A DNA stretch of 64,000 nt from JBFMDN01 sp040753915 (GTDB taxonomy: Bacteria; Desulfobacterota; Desulfomonilia; Desulfomonilales; Desulfomonilaceae), in contig JBFMDN010000017.1 of the NCBI GenBank assembly GCA_040753915.1, positions 30,082-94,081 of the forward strand, written 5' to 3'. Below are positions 52,244 through 61,711 of the stretch, piece by piece. How positions within the stretch are numbered: position 1 is the first letter of the stretch; each line of letters starts with the position of its first letter. The notes beneath the pieces are model-generated. The model had not been told where the DNA came from. It did no database searches and saw only the letters and a program-made list of their open reading frames with translations. The position numbers and the translations under genes are program-made.

Positions 52244-53596
52244 CTAGGCGTACTTTCGGATTGCCTCACACAGAATACGAACTACACTTGCCACTTCGGA
52301 GGCGTCTTCACCTTCAGCCATTACTCGACAGACCGGCTGAGTCCCCGAGTGCCGCACAAGGAGCCTCCCGTTCTTCTTGAGACGTTCGCGACCATGCTGC
52401 ATCAGCTTGCGCAATTCCGGTATTTCCTCGAAGTCAATTTTCCTGCTCACTTCTACATTTTGCAAAACCTGCGGCAACTTCTTCACCCAGGAAGTAAGCT
52501 CCGACAATGGTTTCCCTGTCTTGGTCATGACCTTGAGAATCTGGAGGGCAGCAATAATGCCATCTCCCGATGTGGAGTGATCGAGGAATATTAGGTGGCC
52601 GGATTGTTCGCCGCCGAAATTGTACCCTCCTCGGCGCATCTCCTCTACCACATAGCGATCTCCTACTGGCGTCCTGACGACAGTGCCTCCTATTTCGCTC
52701 AAAGACACATCCAGGCCGGCGTTGCTCATGATTGTCACGACCAGGGTGTTTTGGAGAAGTCTTTGTTCAGAGATCATATCTTTGGCTATTAGGCCCATGA
52801 TCTGGTCACCATCGACTTCTTCGCCGCGCTCATCGCAGAAGACAACTCGGTCTGCATCGCCGTCGAACGCTATGCCGATGTCTGCGCCAGTGCTGCGAAC
52901 AGCGTCGCAAATTCCTCGAGGATAAAGGGCGCCACACTTGTCGTTTATGTTGAGACCGTTCGGCTGGACAGCCAAAGGCTTCACATCCGCGCCCAGCTCA
53001 TCGAAGACAACAGGTCCAGCGCGATATGCAGCTCCGTTAGCGCAATCGACGACAATCTTCATGCCGTTGAGCGTCATATCTTTGGGAAACGTGTTCTTCG
53101 TGAAAACCACATATCGGCCCAACGCGTCATCGATACGGGTTATCTTTCCCAATGCTGCCCCCAGAGGTCGATGGCCGTTTATGCAGTCCAGCATGACCGA
53201 CCGCTCCATGGCGAGCTCCATCTCATCGGACAGCTTGAAGCCTTGGCGGCAGAAGAATTTTATCCCATTGTCGTCAGGAGGGTTGTGTGATGCTGATATG
53301 ACCGCTCCAGCATCACATCGCATGCTGGTCGTCAGAAACGCGGTCCCTGGGGTGGGCATAGGGCCGACAAGAAGGACGTCGGTTCCCATCGAGCAGATTC
53401 CCGAAGCAAAGGCATATTCGAGCATGTATCCTGATGCCCGGGTATCTTTGCCCACGAGCACCCTGTTTGTGCCTCTCGGAAACTTAGAGATCTCGTGAGC
53501 CAGGGCACGCCCCAGCTTCAGGGCAGTCTCCGCTGTTATTGGCTCCACGTTTGCCCTTCCTCGGATTCCGTCGGTGCCAAAGAGTCTTCCCTTCAT
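52244..53596 (-). CDS. glmM: Phosphoglucosamine mutase
   Basis: 450 residues. Interconverts glucosamine-6-phosphate and glucosamine-1-phosphate on the way to UDP-GlcNAc. RLFGTDGIRG at the start, phosphoserine loop ISASHNPPDDNG, metal loop FDGDADR, and RHSGTQPVCRVM (in parts) near the end are all as expected. GGAGG 8 nt before ATG 53596 gives the start. Placed 40 nt after glmS, so the two are cotranscribed inside the polysaccharide operon. Confidence 0.97.
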   Translation of the reverse strand: MKGRLFGTDGIRGRANVEPITAETALKLGRALAHEISKFPRGTNRVLVGKDTRASGYMLEYAFASGICSMGTDVLLVGPMPTPGTAFLTTSMRCDAGAVISASHNPPDDNGIKFFCRQGFKLSDEMELAMERSVMLDCINGHRPLGAALGKITRIDDALGRYVVFTKNTFPKDMTLNGMKIVVDCANGAAYRAGPVVFDELGADVKPLAVQPNGLNINDKCGALYPRGICDAVRSTGADIGIAFDGDADRVVFCDERGEEVDGDQIMGLIAKDMISEQRLLQNTLVVTIMSNAGLDVSLSEIGGTVVRTPVGDRYVVEEMRRGGYNFGGEQSGHLIFLDHSTSGDGIIAALQILKVMTKTGKPLSELTSWVKKLPQVLQNVEVSRKIDFEEIPELRKLMQHGRERLKKNGRLLVRHSGTQPVCRVMAEGEDASEVASVVRILCEAIRKYA

Positions 53597-53636
53597 TTTG
53601 TCGTCCTCCGGTATCCTACGAAACGCTCCACGCTTG

Positions 53637-55475
53637 CTATTCAACAGTTACGCTCTTGGCAAGATTGCGTGGTCTGTCCACGTCGTTGCCCCTGAGGTCC
53701 GCGACATGGTAAGCGAACAATTGTAGTGGAATGGTGAGAAGAATGGTGCCCAGATACTCGTTCGTTTCAGGAACGGAAATCACGGAATGGGCCAGCTTCC
53801 GTATCCGTTCGTCAGGCGCTCCGGCAACAACCACAATAATTGTTCCTCCTCGACTGTGAACTTCCTCCATGTTTCCCAACATTTTCTCGTAAACAGAATC
53901 GTGTGATAGCAAGACCACAACGGGCATCTCGGGGCTGATCAAGGCGATCGGCCCGTGTTTCATCTCTCCCCCGGCGTACGCTTCTGCGTGGATGTAGGAG
54001 ATCTCCTTTAGTTTGAGCGCACCTTCATACGCGATCGGCGTATTGACTCCTCTGCCGAGGAAAAGAAAACTGCTGTAGTCTCTGAACTGTGCCGCCACCT
54101 GAGATATCTGATCGGAGAGTGCCAGCGTCTGCTCCATCATGGCAGGGAGGCTGAGCAAGTCTGAGATGAGACGTCTTCGAGTTTCTCTGGAAACGGAATT
54201 TCTCTTGGAAGCGAGATGCACTGCCAGTGCATAGAGAATCGTCAATTGCGTAGTAAAAGCCTTCGTGGAGGCCACCCCGATCTCAGGGCCGGCCTGCGTA
54301 TAGATGACGCCGTGTTGAGCGAGGCGAGCGAGACTCGATTCGATGACGTTGCAGATGGCAATCATCTTGGCTCCCCGTCGAAGAGCCTCTTTTGATGCTG
54401 CCAGCGTGTCTGCGGTCTCGCCCGATTGGCTAATACTGACGAGCAGAGTATGCGGTCCTATGATGGGGTTCCGGTATCGGAACTCACTGGCAATGTCAAC
54501 TTCCACTGGAATCCGCGTCAAGTCCTCGATCATTCTTCTGGCCACTAACCCGGCATGATACGAGGTGCCGCAGGCCACGATGACTATCTTTTCCAGGTTA
54601 CGAAGTTGAGCATCGGAAAGCCGCAACCCATCGAGCTTCACCTCCCCAGTGTCCGCAACAATCCTGCCGCGGCACGTATTTGCCACGCCGTCAGGCTGCT
54701 CGAAAATTTCCTTGAGCATGAAGTGTTTGTAGCCACCCTTGACGGCCAATACCGGGTCCAGCGCGATTTCCTGCACGACTTTCTCCAGGGGGTTGCCATC
54801 AAAATCCATGAACGCGACTTCGCCTGCCCGCAATATGGCGATCTCACCGTCATCCATAAAGACCATTCGCCTCGTATGCTGGAGCAAGGCCGGAACGTCA
54901 GACGCTATGAACGCCCGCTGTTCGCCAAGACCGACGATGAGAGGACTTTCCTTCCGGACCGCGTACAGGGTGTCCGTGTCTCCTTCGATCAGGATTCCTG
55001 CGGCAAACGATCCGACAAGCACCTTGCATGCATTCTGCACAGCTTGAAGAGGCGTCTCCCCCAGCCTAAGATTGCGATCGATCAGGTGAGCTATTACCTC
55101 TGTGTCGGTGTCGGAGAAAAACACGCTGCCCTCTGCGATCAGCTTACTCTTCACTTCCGAGTAGTTCTCGATAATTCCATTGTGGACCACTATCGCTCTA
55201 CCTGCCTTGTGCGGGTGAGCGTTCTCGGTGGAAGGCTTGCCGTGGGTGGCCCACCTCGTGTGGCCTATGCCGGCATGGCCGACAGGCATGGCAGTGGAGC
55301 TGAGGAGATTCTCAAGCGAGCCGATCTTTCCCTGGATCTTGCAAATCTCAGCGGTACCGTTATGGAGCACGGCAATGCCGGCCGAATCATATCCCCGGTA
55401 TTCGAGCCTCTTTAAGCCATCCACCAGCAGTCCGCACGCAGGGTCCGGACCAACGTACCCAACAATTCCGCACAT
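53637..55475 (-). CDS. glmS: Glutamine-fructose-6-phosphate aminotransferase (isomerizing)
   Basis: 612 residues. The N-terminal glutaminase has nucleophile Cys 2 (MCGIVGYVG), RWATHGKP and NGIIENY. Two SIS domains follow (VACGTSYHAG; SQSGETADT; STKAFTTQL) and the C-terminal PRNLAKSVTVE ends as in the family. Makes glucosamine-6-phosphate, the committed amino-sugar step. GGAG precedes ATG 55475. I see no glmS ribozyme upstream; the gene starts 28 nt after the sigma-54 activator and is likely read with it. Confidence 0.98.
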   Translation of the reverse strand: MCGIVGYVGPDPACGLLVDGLKRLEYRGYDSAGIAVLHNGTAEICKIQGKIGSLENLLSSTAMPVGHAGIGHTRWATHGKPSTENAHPHKAGRAIVVHNGIIENYSEVKSKLIAEGSVFFSDTDTEVIAHLIDRNLRLGETPLQAVQNACKVLVGSFAAGILIEGDTDTLYAVRKESPLIVGLGEQRAFIASDVPALLQHTRRMVFMDDGEIAILRAGEVAFMDFDGNPLEKVVQEIALDPVLAVKGGYKHFMLKEIFEQPDGVANTCRGRIVADTGEVKLDGLRLSDAQLRNLEKIVIVACGTSYHAGLVARRMIEDLTRIPVEVDIASEFRYRNPIIGPHTLLVSISQSGETADTLAASKEALRRGAKMIAICNVIESSLARLAQHGVIYTQAGPEIGVASTKAFTTQLTILYALAVHLASKRNSVSRETRRRLISDLLSLPAMMEQTLALSDQISQVAAQFRDYSSFLFLGRGVNTPIAYEGALKLKEISYIHAEAYAGGEMKHGPIALISPEMPVVVLLSHDSVYEKMLGNMEEVHSRGGTIIVVVAGAPDERIRKLAHSVISVPETNEYLGTILLTIPLQLFAYHVADLRGNDVDRPRNLAKSVTVE

Positions 55476-55503
55476 CTTTGCACTCCTTTACTGCAAGCTC
55501 ATG

Positions 55504-57858
55504 TCAAGAAAAATTGAGGTTATCTGAAAAACATACATTTTCCCGAGATGCTTCAGGACTGGGATCTCTATCAACGGCATGTTCCCCGCTCTTGCTCGTT
55601 TCACAATGCTTGTCTCCTGCCTGACACCGCATGTGGTGCTTGAGAGAATTCCTGGATATGCCGAGAAGTTTTGCTGCCTCCTGACGCCTACCACCAGCTC
55701 GGCTAAGTGCTTCGTCTATCAGCGAGTGCTTTACATAGTCGAGCACGTCGTTGAGGGACGAACCTTCAGGGAAAGGTACTGAAAGTGCCCACTTTTTGCC
55801 TCTTTCGCGGAGCCCCAAACAATCCAATGTGATCTGATCTCTGTCAGCAAGAATTACCGCTCGTTGAAGGACGCTTCTCAGCTCACGAATGTTCCCGGGC
55901 CAGTCATATTCTTTGAGAGCATTCATCACCTCAACATCCAGGCGGGGCACGGACGAGAGCTTGTTTTGGTGGGCCAATTCCGCCAGGATTTCTGCGATGA
56001 GTGAGGGCAGGTCTTCCTTTCGCTCCCGTAAAGGGGGAACATGAACACGAAGTACGTTGAGCCTGAAAAATAGATCCCTTCTGAATCTTCCCGTTTCGAC
56101 GTCCTTTGCAAGGTCCCGGTTGGTGGCTGCCAGAAGGCGCACGTCAACAGTGATCTGTTTTTCGCCTCCAACCCTCGTGAATGACCTGGTATCGAGAAAC
56201 GTCAGCAACTTTGCCTGGAGAGGTAGAGGCAAGTCACCGATTTCGTTCAACAGAAGCGTCCCACCTTCAGCGAGCTCCAACAGACCCCGTTTGCGCTTGT
56301 TGGCTCCGGTAAAAGCACCGGGCTCGTGGCCGAACAGCTCCGATTCCGCAATCTCCAGCGGGACGGCAGCACAGTTAATGCTCAAGAACGGCCCTGCAGA
56401 GCTGTTGGAATTCTCGTGGATGCAACGGGCGAGGAAATCTTTCCCTGCACCGGTCTCCCCGGTTATGAGGATCATTCCCTCGGTCTTTGCTGCAATCCAC
56501 AACTGTTCAAGGGTCTTGCGCATGGATTCCGAATAACAGACGGGGCGGCGAAACGCGGGCTTGTAGTCGTTCGTGAGATTTCGCTCGGCCTGCCTGCGAC
56601 CGGGAACCTTGTGACCCAGTTCCAGCAATCCCAGGACCCGGCCGTCATAGTCGCGAATCGGCGTGATCACCAGATGGAGTGTGCAGTTTTGACCACCTGT
56701 GCTTTTCGTGAAAATGAATTCGGATGTCTTTCCCTCCAGAGCGAGAAGATCGCCGTTCCTCATCCTCTGGCCGACCTCTGGGTCCCATACCTCTTCAGCG
56801 GTCTTACCGACGATCCTGTCACTACTCAACCCTATGACACGTTCGGCAGCAGGATTTACACGGGTGTAGCGAAAATGCAAATCCTTGATGAGGATCAGGT
56901 CATGCACGTGGTCGGCAACTGTTCGAAAACATCCCTCTGCCTTGCGCAGGGCCGCTTGAGCCTGATGGAGAAACCGTTCGCTCCGTTTAATTATCCAAAA
57001 GGAGACTAAGCAACTGTCCTGTACGTTTGCCGCAAACACGGTTTCGACAGGTACAGATTCTCGCCCAACCGACTCTTCTATCATGACCCGATGGATTCCC
57101 GTTCGGCTCTCAAGCCAATCCCGCACAGCGCTTTCAAGCCTCCCACCAGGGCGAGTGAATTCGGAGAATCTTGCCCCGTGAAGCTCGCTGAGCGTGGCGA
57201 ACCCGTGAAAAGTTGCGAATTCCTCATTTCCTTCAATCAATTGCGAGCTCATGATGCAAGCCATTGTCGAACTAAGGGAATCCTTTGGGCTGGATGGTGT
57301 ATTGAGCTCGAATCGAGCCGCGGCCGCGGGAATCACTCTCACCAGCATGTTGTACGAATCATGGATCAACTCTGCCCTACGGTGAGCAGCCTTGTCCTGG
57401 ATGAGTAAGAGAGTGAAATTCTCCTTCAAGAGCACAAGCGTTCCGAGATAGATATGGCAGCTCAGCCTCTCGTGCCCGAAGCGCACCTCTCCTTCCCTTA
57501 TATGTGCATGTCCCGTGTAAACTAAACTTGCCATCAATCCGAGCACGGCTAGGTAGTCGCTGCGCTCCGGAAAGAGCACCATAAGGTCTTCGCCCTCCAG
57601 CCCTCGGCAATCGCTACTCATCTTTATCGTGGCTTGATTCACGAATCGTATCTTGTGGTGTCGATCGACGAGAATTGCTGGATTGGGAATCAACTGAAGA
57701 AGATCTCTGAGTGGGGAACCGATCAGAAGAGACTGTGATCCGAACAAGTAGTCGAAGTCATCTACGTCCGTCCGCGGCTTCAACTGCTTTTCACGGTCAT
57801 CAGAATCGGCATTTGTTATCGGCATTTTCAGCAACAATGAGTCCTTCACCTCTTCCAT
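55504..57858 (-). CDS. Sigma-54-dependent activator with PAS domains
   Basis: 784 residues, no receiver domain. PAS-like regions at about 45-150 (IPNPAILVDRHHKIRFVN, in parts) and 320-430 (DLHFRYTRVNPAAERVIG, in parts), then the AAA+ core: Walker A GETGAGKD near 466, GAFTGA near 514 (contact with sigma-54), Walker B region and R finger. A Fis-type helix-turn-helix (RRQEAAKLLGISRNSLKHHM, in parts) lies near 730. A 35-residue polar tail follows. It is expected to sense a ligand or redox state through PAS and activate -24/-12 promoters. AGGA is 6 nt before ATG 57858. Directly upstream of glmS. Confidence 0.94.
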   Translation of the reverse strand: MEEVKDSLLLKMPITNADSDDREKQLKPRTDVDDFDYLFGSQSLLIGSPLRDLLQLIPNPAILVDRHHKIRFVNQATIKMSSDCRGLEGEDLMVLFPERSDYLAVLGLMASLVYTGHAHIREGEVRFGHERLSCHIYLGTLVLLKENFTLLLIQDKAAHRRAELIHDSYNMLVRVIPAAAARFELNTPSSPKDSLSSTMACIMSSQLIEGNEEFATFHGFATLSELHGARFSEFTRPGGRLESAVRDWLESRTGIHRVMIEESVGRESVPVETVFAANVQDSCLVSFWIIKRSERFLHQAQAALRKAEGCFRTVADHVHDLILIKDLHFRYTRVNPAAERVIGLSSDRIVGKTAEEVWDPEVGQRMRNGDLLALEGKTSEFIFTKSTGGQNCTLHLVITPIRDYDGRVLGLLELGHKVPGRRQAERNLTNDYKPAFRRPVCYSESMRKTLEQLWIAAKTEGMILITGETGAGKDFLARCIHENSNSSAGPFLSINCAAVPLEIAESELFGHEPGAFTGANKRKRGLLELAEGGTLLLNEIGDLPLPLQAKLLTFLDTRSFTRVGGEKQITVDVRLLAATNRDLAKDVETGRFRRDLFFRLNVLRVHVPPLRERKEDLPSLIAEILAELAHQNKLSSVPRLDVEVMNALKEYDWPGNIRELRSVLQRAVILADRDQITLDCLGLRERGKKWALSVPFPEGSSLNDVLDYVKHSLIDEALSRAGGRRQEAAKLLGISRNSLKHHMRCQAGDKHCETSKSGEHAVDRDPSPEASRENVCFSDNLNFS

Positions 57859-58172
57859 GACTGTTCCTCATGAGGTTCGCTATGATCGGTCAACAGCTTC
57901 GCATTCGCCTTATCGCAATAAGGGCCGAAAATCACGTCACATTCCAGACCTTGTTGGTTTTCGTTACCTACTGTTGGCTGCAGAACGAGCCGGCTCAGGC
58001 CGAACAAATACTCTATCGCCCGCTCGTTCACCCATGAATCCACCGATTCGAGACTCAGTGGAGCCGAACTGAAATGCCATTGACACACGTACCCTATGAA
58101 GACAGGTCGCACGCCTGTCTCCCCGTGGATGGTGCCCCCAGCTTGTACCTGGCTTAACAAATTGATTGACAA
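57846..58172 (-). CDS. Doubtful 108-residue reading frame
   Basis: Open frame downstream of the consensus sigma-54 promoter, overlapping the start of the activator gene by 13 nt. It contains a hairpin (GACAGG ... CCTGTC near 58100) and a Cys/Trp-rich middle. No family is recognised and the ribosome site is poor, so it may be only untranslated leader. The rest of 57859-59207 holds the promoter and activator sites but no other convincing gene. Confidence 0.2.
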   Translation of the reverse strand: MSINLLSQVQAGGTIHGETGVRPVFIGYVCQWHFSSAPLSLESVDSWVNERAIEYLFGLSRLVLQPTVGNENQQGLECDVIFGPYCDKANAKLLTDHSEPHEEQSWKR

Positions 58173-58486
58173 ATGAATCGTGGCTTCGAGGAGTCTGCAG
58201 TTGCAGAAACGCCCTCCAAGCCACGCCCCCCCTGGGGAGCACTCGGACCCTAATCCCCCTCTCCCATGCCTGATTATCTACGCATGCTTAAGCTTTCAAC
58301 ACCGTAATGCCTAATTGGGAAATCTGGCAAACTTCAAGAAATTTGGCAGCCACCATTTCACAGAAATGGCGCAACTTGCTTTCTCATGAAGGGTGAAATT
58401 CGCCCTCTGTTTGCCACGCCCCTCTCTATTACGATTCCTCCTGCACGAACTAATTTTTGCCATATCCACTTTTCGCATACTATAAA

Positions 58487-58502
58487 GCAATCGGTGTGCC
58501 AA
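58487..58502 (-). promoter_or_regulatory. Sigma-54 (-24/-12) promoter
   Basis: Minus strand reads TTGGCACACCGATTGC followed by T: GG and GC are exactly 10 nt apart and TGGCAC-N5-TTGC matches consensus fully. It is oriented toward the PAS activator gene (57858) and the glmS operon, with an untranslated leader of about 600 nt, or about 300 nt if the frame at 58172 is real. Confidence 0.85.
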
Positions 58503-58585
58503 ATTGCTCTCAGGGCAACCAAATACCGACATGATGCTGAAATGACCCCACTAATAATGCGCATTGGCATCCATTTGCTTTCAAA

Positions 58586-58609
58586 CCCAAATGGTGGTTT
58601 GGGCCCAAA
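58586..58609. promoter_or_regulatory. Candidate upstream activator sequence
   Basis: CCCAAA, TTTGGG and CCCAAA half-sites overlap here, including the perfect 12-bp palindrome TTTGGGCCCAAA (58598-58609). It lies about 85-120 bp upstream of the sigma-54 promoter, the normal range for binding of an enhancer-type activator. Confidence 0.6.
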
Positions 58610-59207
58610 TCGCTCGCGAGAGGATGAAGATGGGCCGCGATAACAGGCTGAGACCAATTTTCCCCAATGGACATTTTCCGACCACACTGTCTTTTCAGTG
58701 GACTCTATGTGGGTCAGATCGGGTTTAGCCGTTGCCGTGAGTGGGCCTTAATCAAGGGGCATCTTGCCCGTCATCCTCAAAAATCAACGGGCGAGACGGC
58801 CCTTCCACCGAAGCAGAGGGGCGAGCCCGAGTCTTCTGTGAGCAACGCGTATGAAAACTGGCATAGATTGGGCGAGGATTACTATCAGCTATCCGCCTCC
58901 CCGGTAACAATGTCTTGGGGAAAACGACAGATTCGGAGCCCGAGTGTCTAGCAAATATCGTGATTTCGTGCGCCGGCGTCTGCGCGGTATCTTCGCGAGG
59001 GTTAATAATCACTGGCAAGATGCTGGCGCTACGGGAAATTCGCGCCAGAATCCCGCTTCCTCTTAATTCCCATGTCACAATTCATGAACTGAGCCGCAAA
59101 ACGATCGTGTGCAAACGCTGTCCGTGCTCCACTACAGCTTTCGACCGCGACGACTGCCACAGCAGCCAACTCCCTGCCGAAGAACATCTCGGCTCCGTGG
59201 ACGCGCA

Positions 59208-61373
59208 TCATTCTTCGCCAGCCATGAGTCCGAGGTTCGTCATATGTCGTTTAAGAGAGTATCGAGTAATTCCCAGAAGCTTGGCGGCAAGCTGACGCTT
59301 CCCCTGCGCGCGCTTGAGGGCCTCCATTACCAGTCGACGTCTGGCCTCCTGAGTGAAATCGTTAAGGTTCCCTCCCGGAGGGAACTCCAGACTAAAGGAC
59401 CACTTTTCGCGCGGCTTCCCGTCGAACATCAGGGCGAAGGATATCTTCTTTCCCCCGGAAAGCGCTATCGATCTCTCCAGTCTGTTGCGGAGCTCTCGGA
59501 TATTTCCGGGCCAACTGTAACCTTGCAGCAGAGCCATGGTTCTGGTGTCCACCTCGGCGCGGCACTTCACTCGGAGCTCCCCGGATATTCGTGTAATGAG
59601 CTCCTCGATGAGAACCGGCAAGTCCTCCATTCTGTCCCTCAAGGGAGGGACACTGATGGGAAGGACGTTCAATCGATAGAACAGGTCTTTGCGGAATCGA
59701 CCTCGAGCCACCTCCTTTTCCAGGTCTCTGTTTGTGGCGGCAAAGATCCTGACATCTGCAGTGAGCTCAGTTTGTCCGCCTACGCGCCAAAAGCGCTTGG
59801 TGTCCAAGAACGAGAGCAACTTGGGCTGGAGGAAGGCAGGAAGCTCTCCTATTTCATTTAGAAGTACCGTTCCGCCCGGGACTAGCTCGAGCAACCCCTT
59901 CTTCTGGGACGTCGCGCCCGTGAAGGCCCCTGACTCGTGACCGAAAAACTCAGATTCTGCCAGGCCCTCCGGGATTGCCGCGCAGTTTATGCTCCGGTAT
60001 CCCTTTGAGGCTCTAGGAGACCGTGTGTGGATGTACCGGGCGAGAAAATCCTTTCCGCTACCGCTCTCTCCAAGCAGAAGCACGACGCCTTCAGAGCGCG
60101 CAGCCATCTGGCATTTTGCGATGACCTCCCGCATGGCCTCTGACTGAAATGCCGGCTCGTCTTCCCAGGGCTTGGTGATAAGATCCTTTTGGCCGCTTCC
60201 GTTTCCCTCACGCAAGACAATGGGGGCCTCCGAAACCTCCAAACGAACATGCCGTTCTGGAACGTGCTTATCCTTCTCCGCGTCAAGAGCCGGCTGCTCT
60301 TTCGGCGGCTGAAGGACGGGATTCCCCCCTGGAGACTCGACTTCGTGAGAAGTGGCCGACTCCGGCCCAGGAATCGTGGAGCCATGCATCCGTTCTTTCT
60401 CGACGATGAACATCAGAAGCGGAGCAGGCTCGTGCCCTGCGACTCGGTACATCCTTATCTGACAAAAGACAGGATCGGCTCCTATCCTCAGGTGACCTTC
60501 CAGCTCTCCCAATCCTCGGGCGAGCCGCACGTGACGTGCCGTCTCCATGGCCATGGCTCCGGCATCCTTTTCTACAAAAAGCTCCGCGATCGGTCTGCCA
60601 CGAATCTGGAAAATGGCTTCACCGAGAGTTGCCGAGTCTTTGTTAAGAAATGTCACCTGCTCGGAATCGTTCAAGACGAGGCACGGGGTGGGCAAGAGAT
60701 TGAGAAACCGGAAGAAGTCCACGCGGCTCATTGCCGGCTGATTGAGCAGACCGCCAAGGCTGTAGCCGGAAGGGGCAGGGGTGGGGTACCCAAATCCTTG
60801 ACTCTTGTTCGTGAAGGGAGAGGCTACCGGCTGGTTGTCAGGAGCCAGAACAGCCACACACGAGAGGTCCTCGCAGAGTTGCAGGAAATCACCCCTCTTC
60901 ACCGATACGATTTCGTATCCGGCCTTCCAGTCAACGCTGTCCTCAGCAGGTGAGTGCCAGCGGCACACAGCGTCCACTTGGACCGCGGAATCCACCTTAT
61001 TCCAGTCGCACACTATCTCCAGACTCTTCGATTCCCTGACCCGAGATTTCAAACCTCTGACAAGCAGTCCACGATCACAGATGTTTCTCAGAAACCCCTC
61101 TTGCCGTGTCTTCACATCTCGAATTAGGACTTCAGAATGCACAGGAGTTCGAGGCCGTGCGCGAAAATCCGACCATGCGATTCCATCCGAGACCTCTCCT
61201 AAAACAGCAGGGACCTCGGATGAGCTGACAATCCCCATTCCGAGTGCTTGGACGAGAAGCCGATACAGATCACGTGGCGACAATTCATATTTCCTCATCA
61301 AGTCGTCGTCACTCAATCCTGCGCGCAAATCTCGCACGAATTCTGCCTTCCCAACTTCCCTCTTTCCATTCAT
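59208..61373 (-). CDS. Sigma-54-dependent activator with PilZ-like and PAS domains
   Basis: 721 residues, no receiver. Residues 10-45 form a short helical motif (LRAGLSDDDLMRKYELSPRDL, in parts) that recurs at the start of many deltaproteobacterial regulators. Residues 70-170 look like a PilZ domain: RARPR at 71-75 (Arg-x-x-x-Arg) and NICDRG at 97-102 (Asn-x-Cys-x-x-Gly, Cys in place of Ser). A PAS domain spans about 218-320. The AAA+ core has Walker A GESGSGKD near 436 and GAFTGA near 483. The Fis-type helix-turn-helix is near 694. A cyclic-di-GMP-responsive activator of the polysaccharide operon is inferred. It is divergent from the Wza-like gene by 338 bp. Confidence 0.9.
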   Translation of the reverse strand: MNGKREVGKAEFVRDLRAGLSDDDLMRKYELSPRDLYRLLVQALGMGIVSSSEVPAVLGEVSDGIAWSDFRARPRTPVHSEVLIRDVKTRQEGFLRNICDRGLLVRGLKSRVRESKSLEIVCDWNKVDSAVQVDAVCRWHSPAEDSVDWKAGYEIVSVKRGDFLQLCEDLSCVAVLAPDNQPVASPFTNKSQGFGYPTPAPSGYSLGGLLNQPAMSRVDFFRFLNLLPTPCLVLNDSEQVTFLNKDSATLGEAIFQIRGRPIAELFVEKDAGAMAMETARHVRLARGLGELEGHLRIGADPVFCQIRMYRVAGHEPAPLLMFIVEKERMHGSTIPGPESATSHEVESPGGNPVLQPPKEQPALDAEKDKHVPERHVRLEVSEAPIVLREGNGSGQKDLITKPWEDEPAFQSEAMREVIAKCQMAARSEGVVLLLGESGSGKDFLARYIHTRSPRASKGYRSINCAAIPEGLAESEFFGHESGAFTGATSQKKGLLELVPGGTVLLNEIGELPAFLQPKLLSFLDTKRFWRVGGQTELTADVRIFAATNRDLEKEVARGRFRKDLFYRLNVLPISVPPLRDRMEDLPVLIEELITRISGELRVKCRAEVDTRTMALLQGYSWPGNIRELRNRLERSIALSGGKKISFALMFDGKPREKWSFSLEFPPGGNLNDFTQEARRRLVMEALKRAQGKRQLAAKLLGITRYSLKRHMTNLGLMAGEE

Positions 61374-61711
61374 AGATCACTGCCCCCCTCAGCTCGGAAT
61401 GCAATTACGGCTCCCGTTCGTGGAAGTATTTCGCTGCCCCCCGCGGATACAAATTTCTTTGATGCTACCGACAAAAAACAACGATTGCAAGCGAAATAAA
61501 GGGCTGAACGAATCGCAAAGACAGGCCAGCGCTTACCTCCCCATGAGGACGGGATGCTCCGTCCACATCCCCCAGTAAAACGGACTCAAGTCCATGGGAA
61601 TGAATCAGAAAAAAAACACCGCTTTTTTCCTTTACCTTGTGCACTTATATGTGGTATACGGGGACTGCTATCATAGTCTATTGAAAAGATTGCATTTTAT
61701 TATTTGTGGGT

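Noticed and set aside
54555..55415. 286-residue plus-strand frame
   Set aside because: Antisense to glmS.
55476..55503. glmS ribozyme upstream of glmS
   Set aside because: Only 28 nt separate glmS from the preceding gene, too little for the ribozyme fold.
58561..58585. Second sigma-54 promoter on the plus strand (TTGGCATCCATTTGCT)
   Set aside because: GG and GC are 9 nt apart instead of 10, and no gene follows on that strand.
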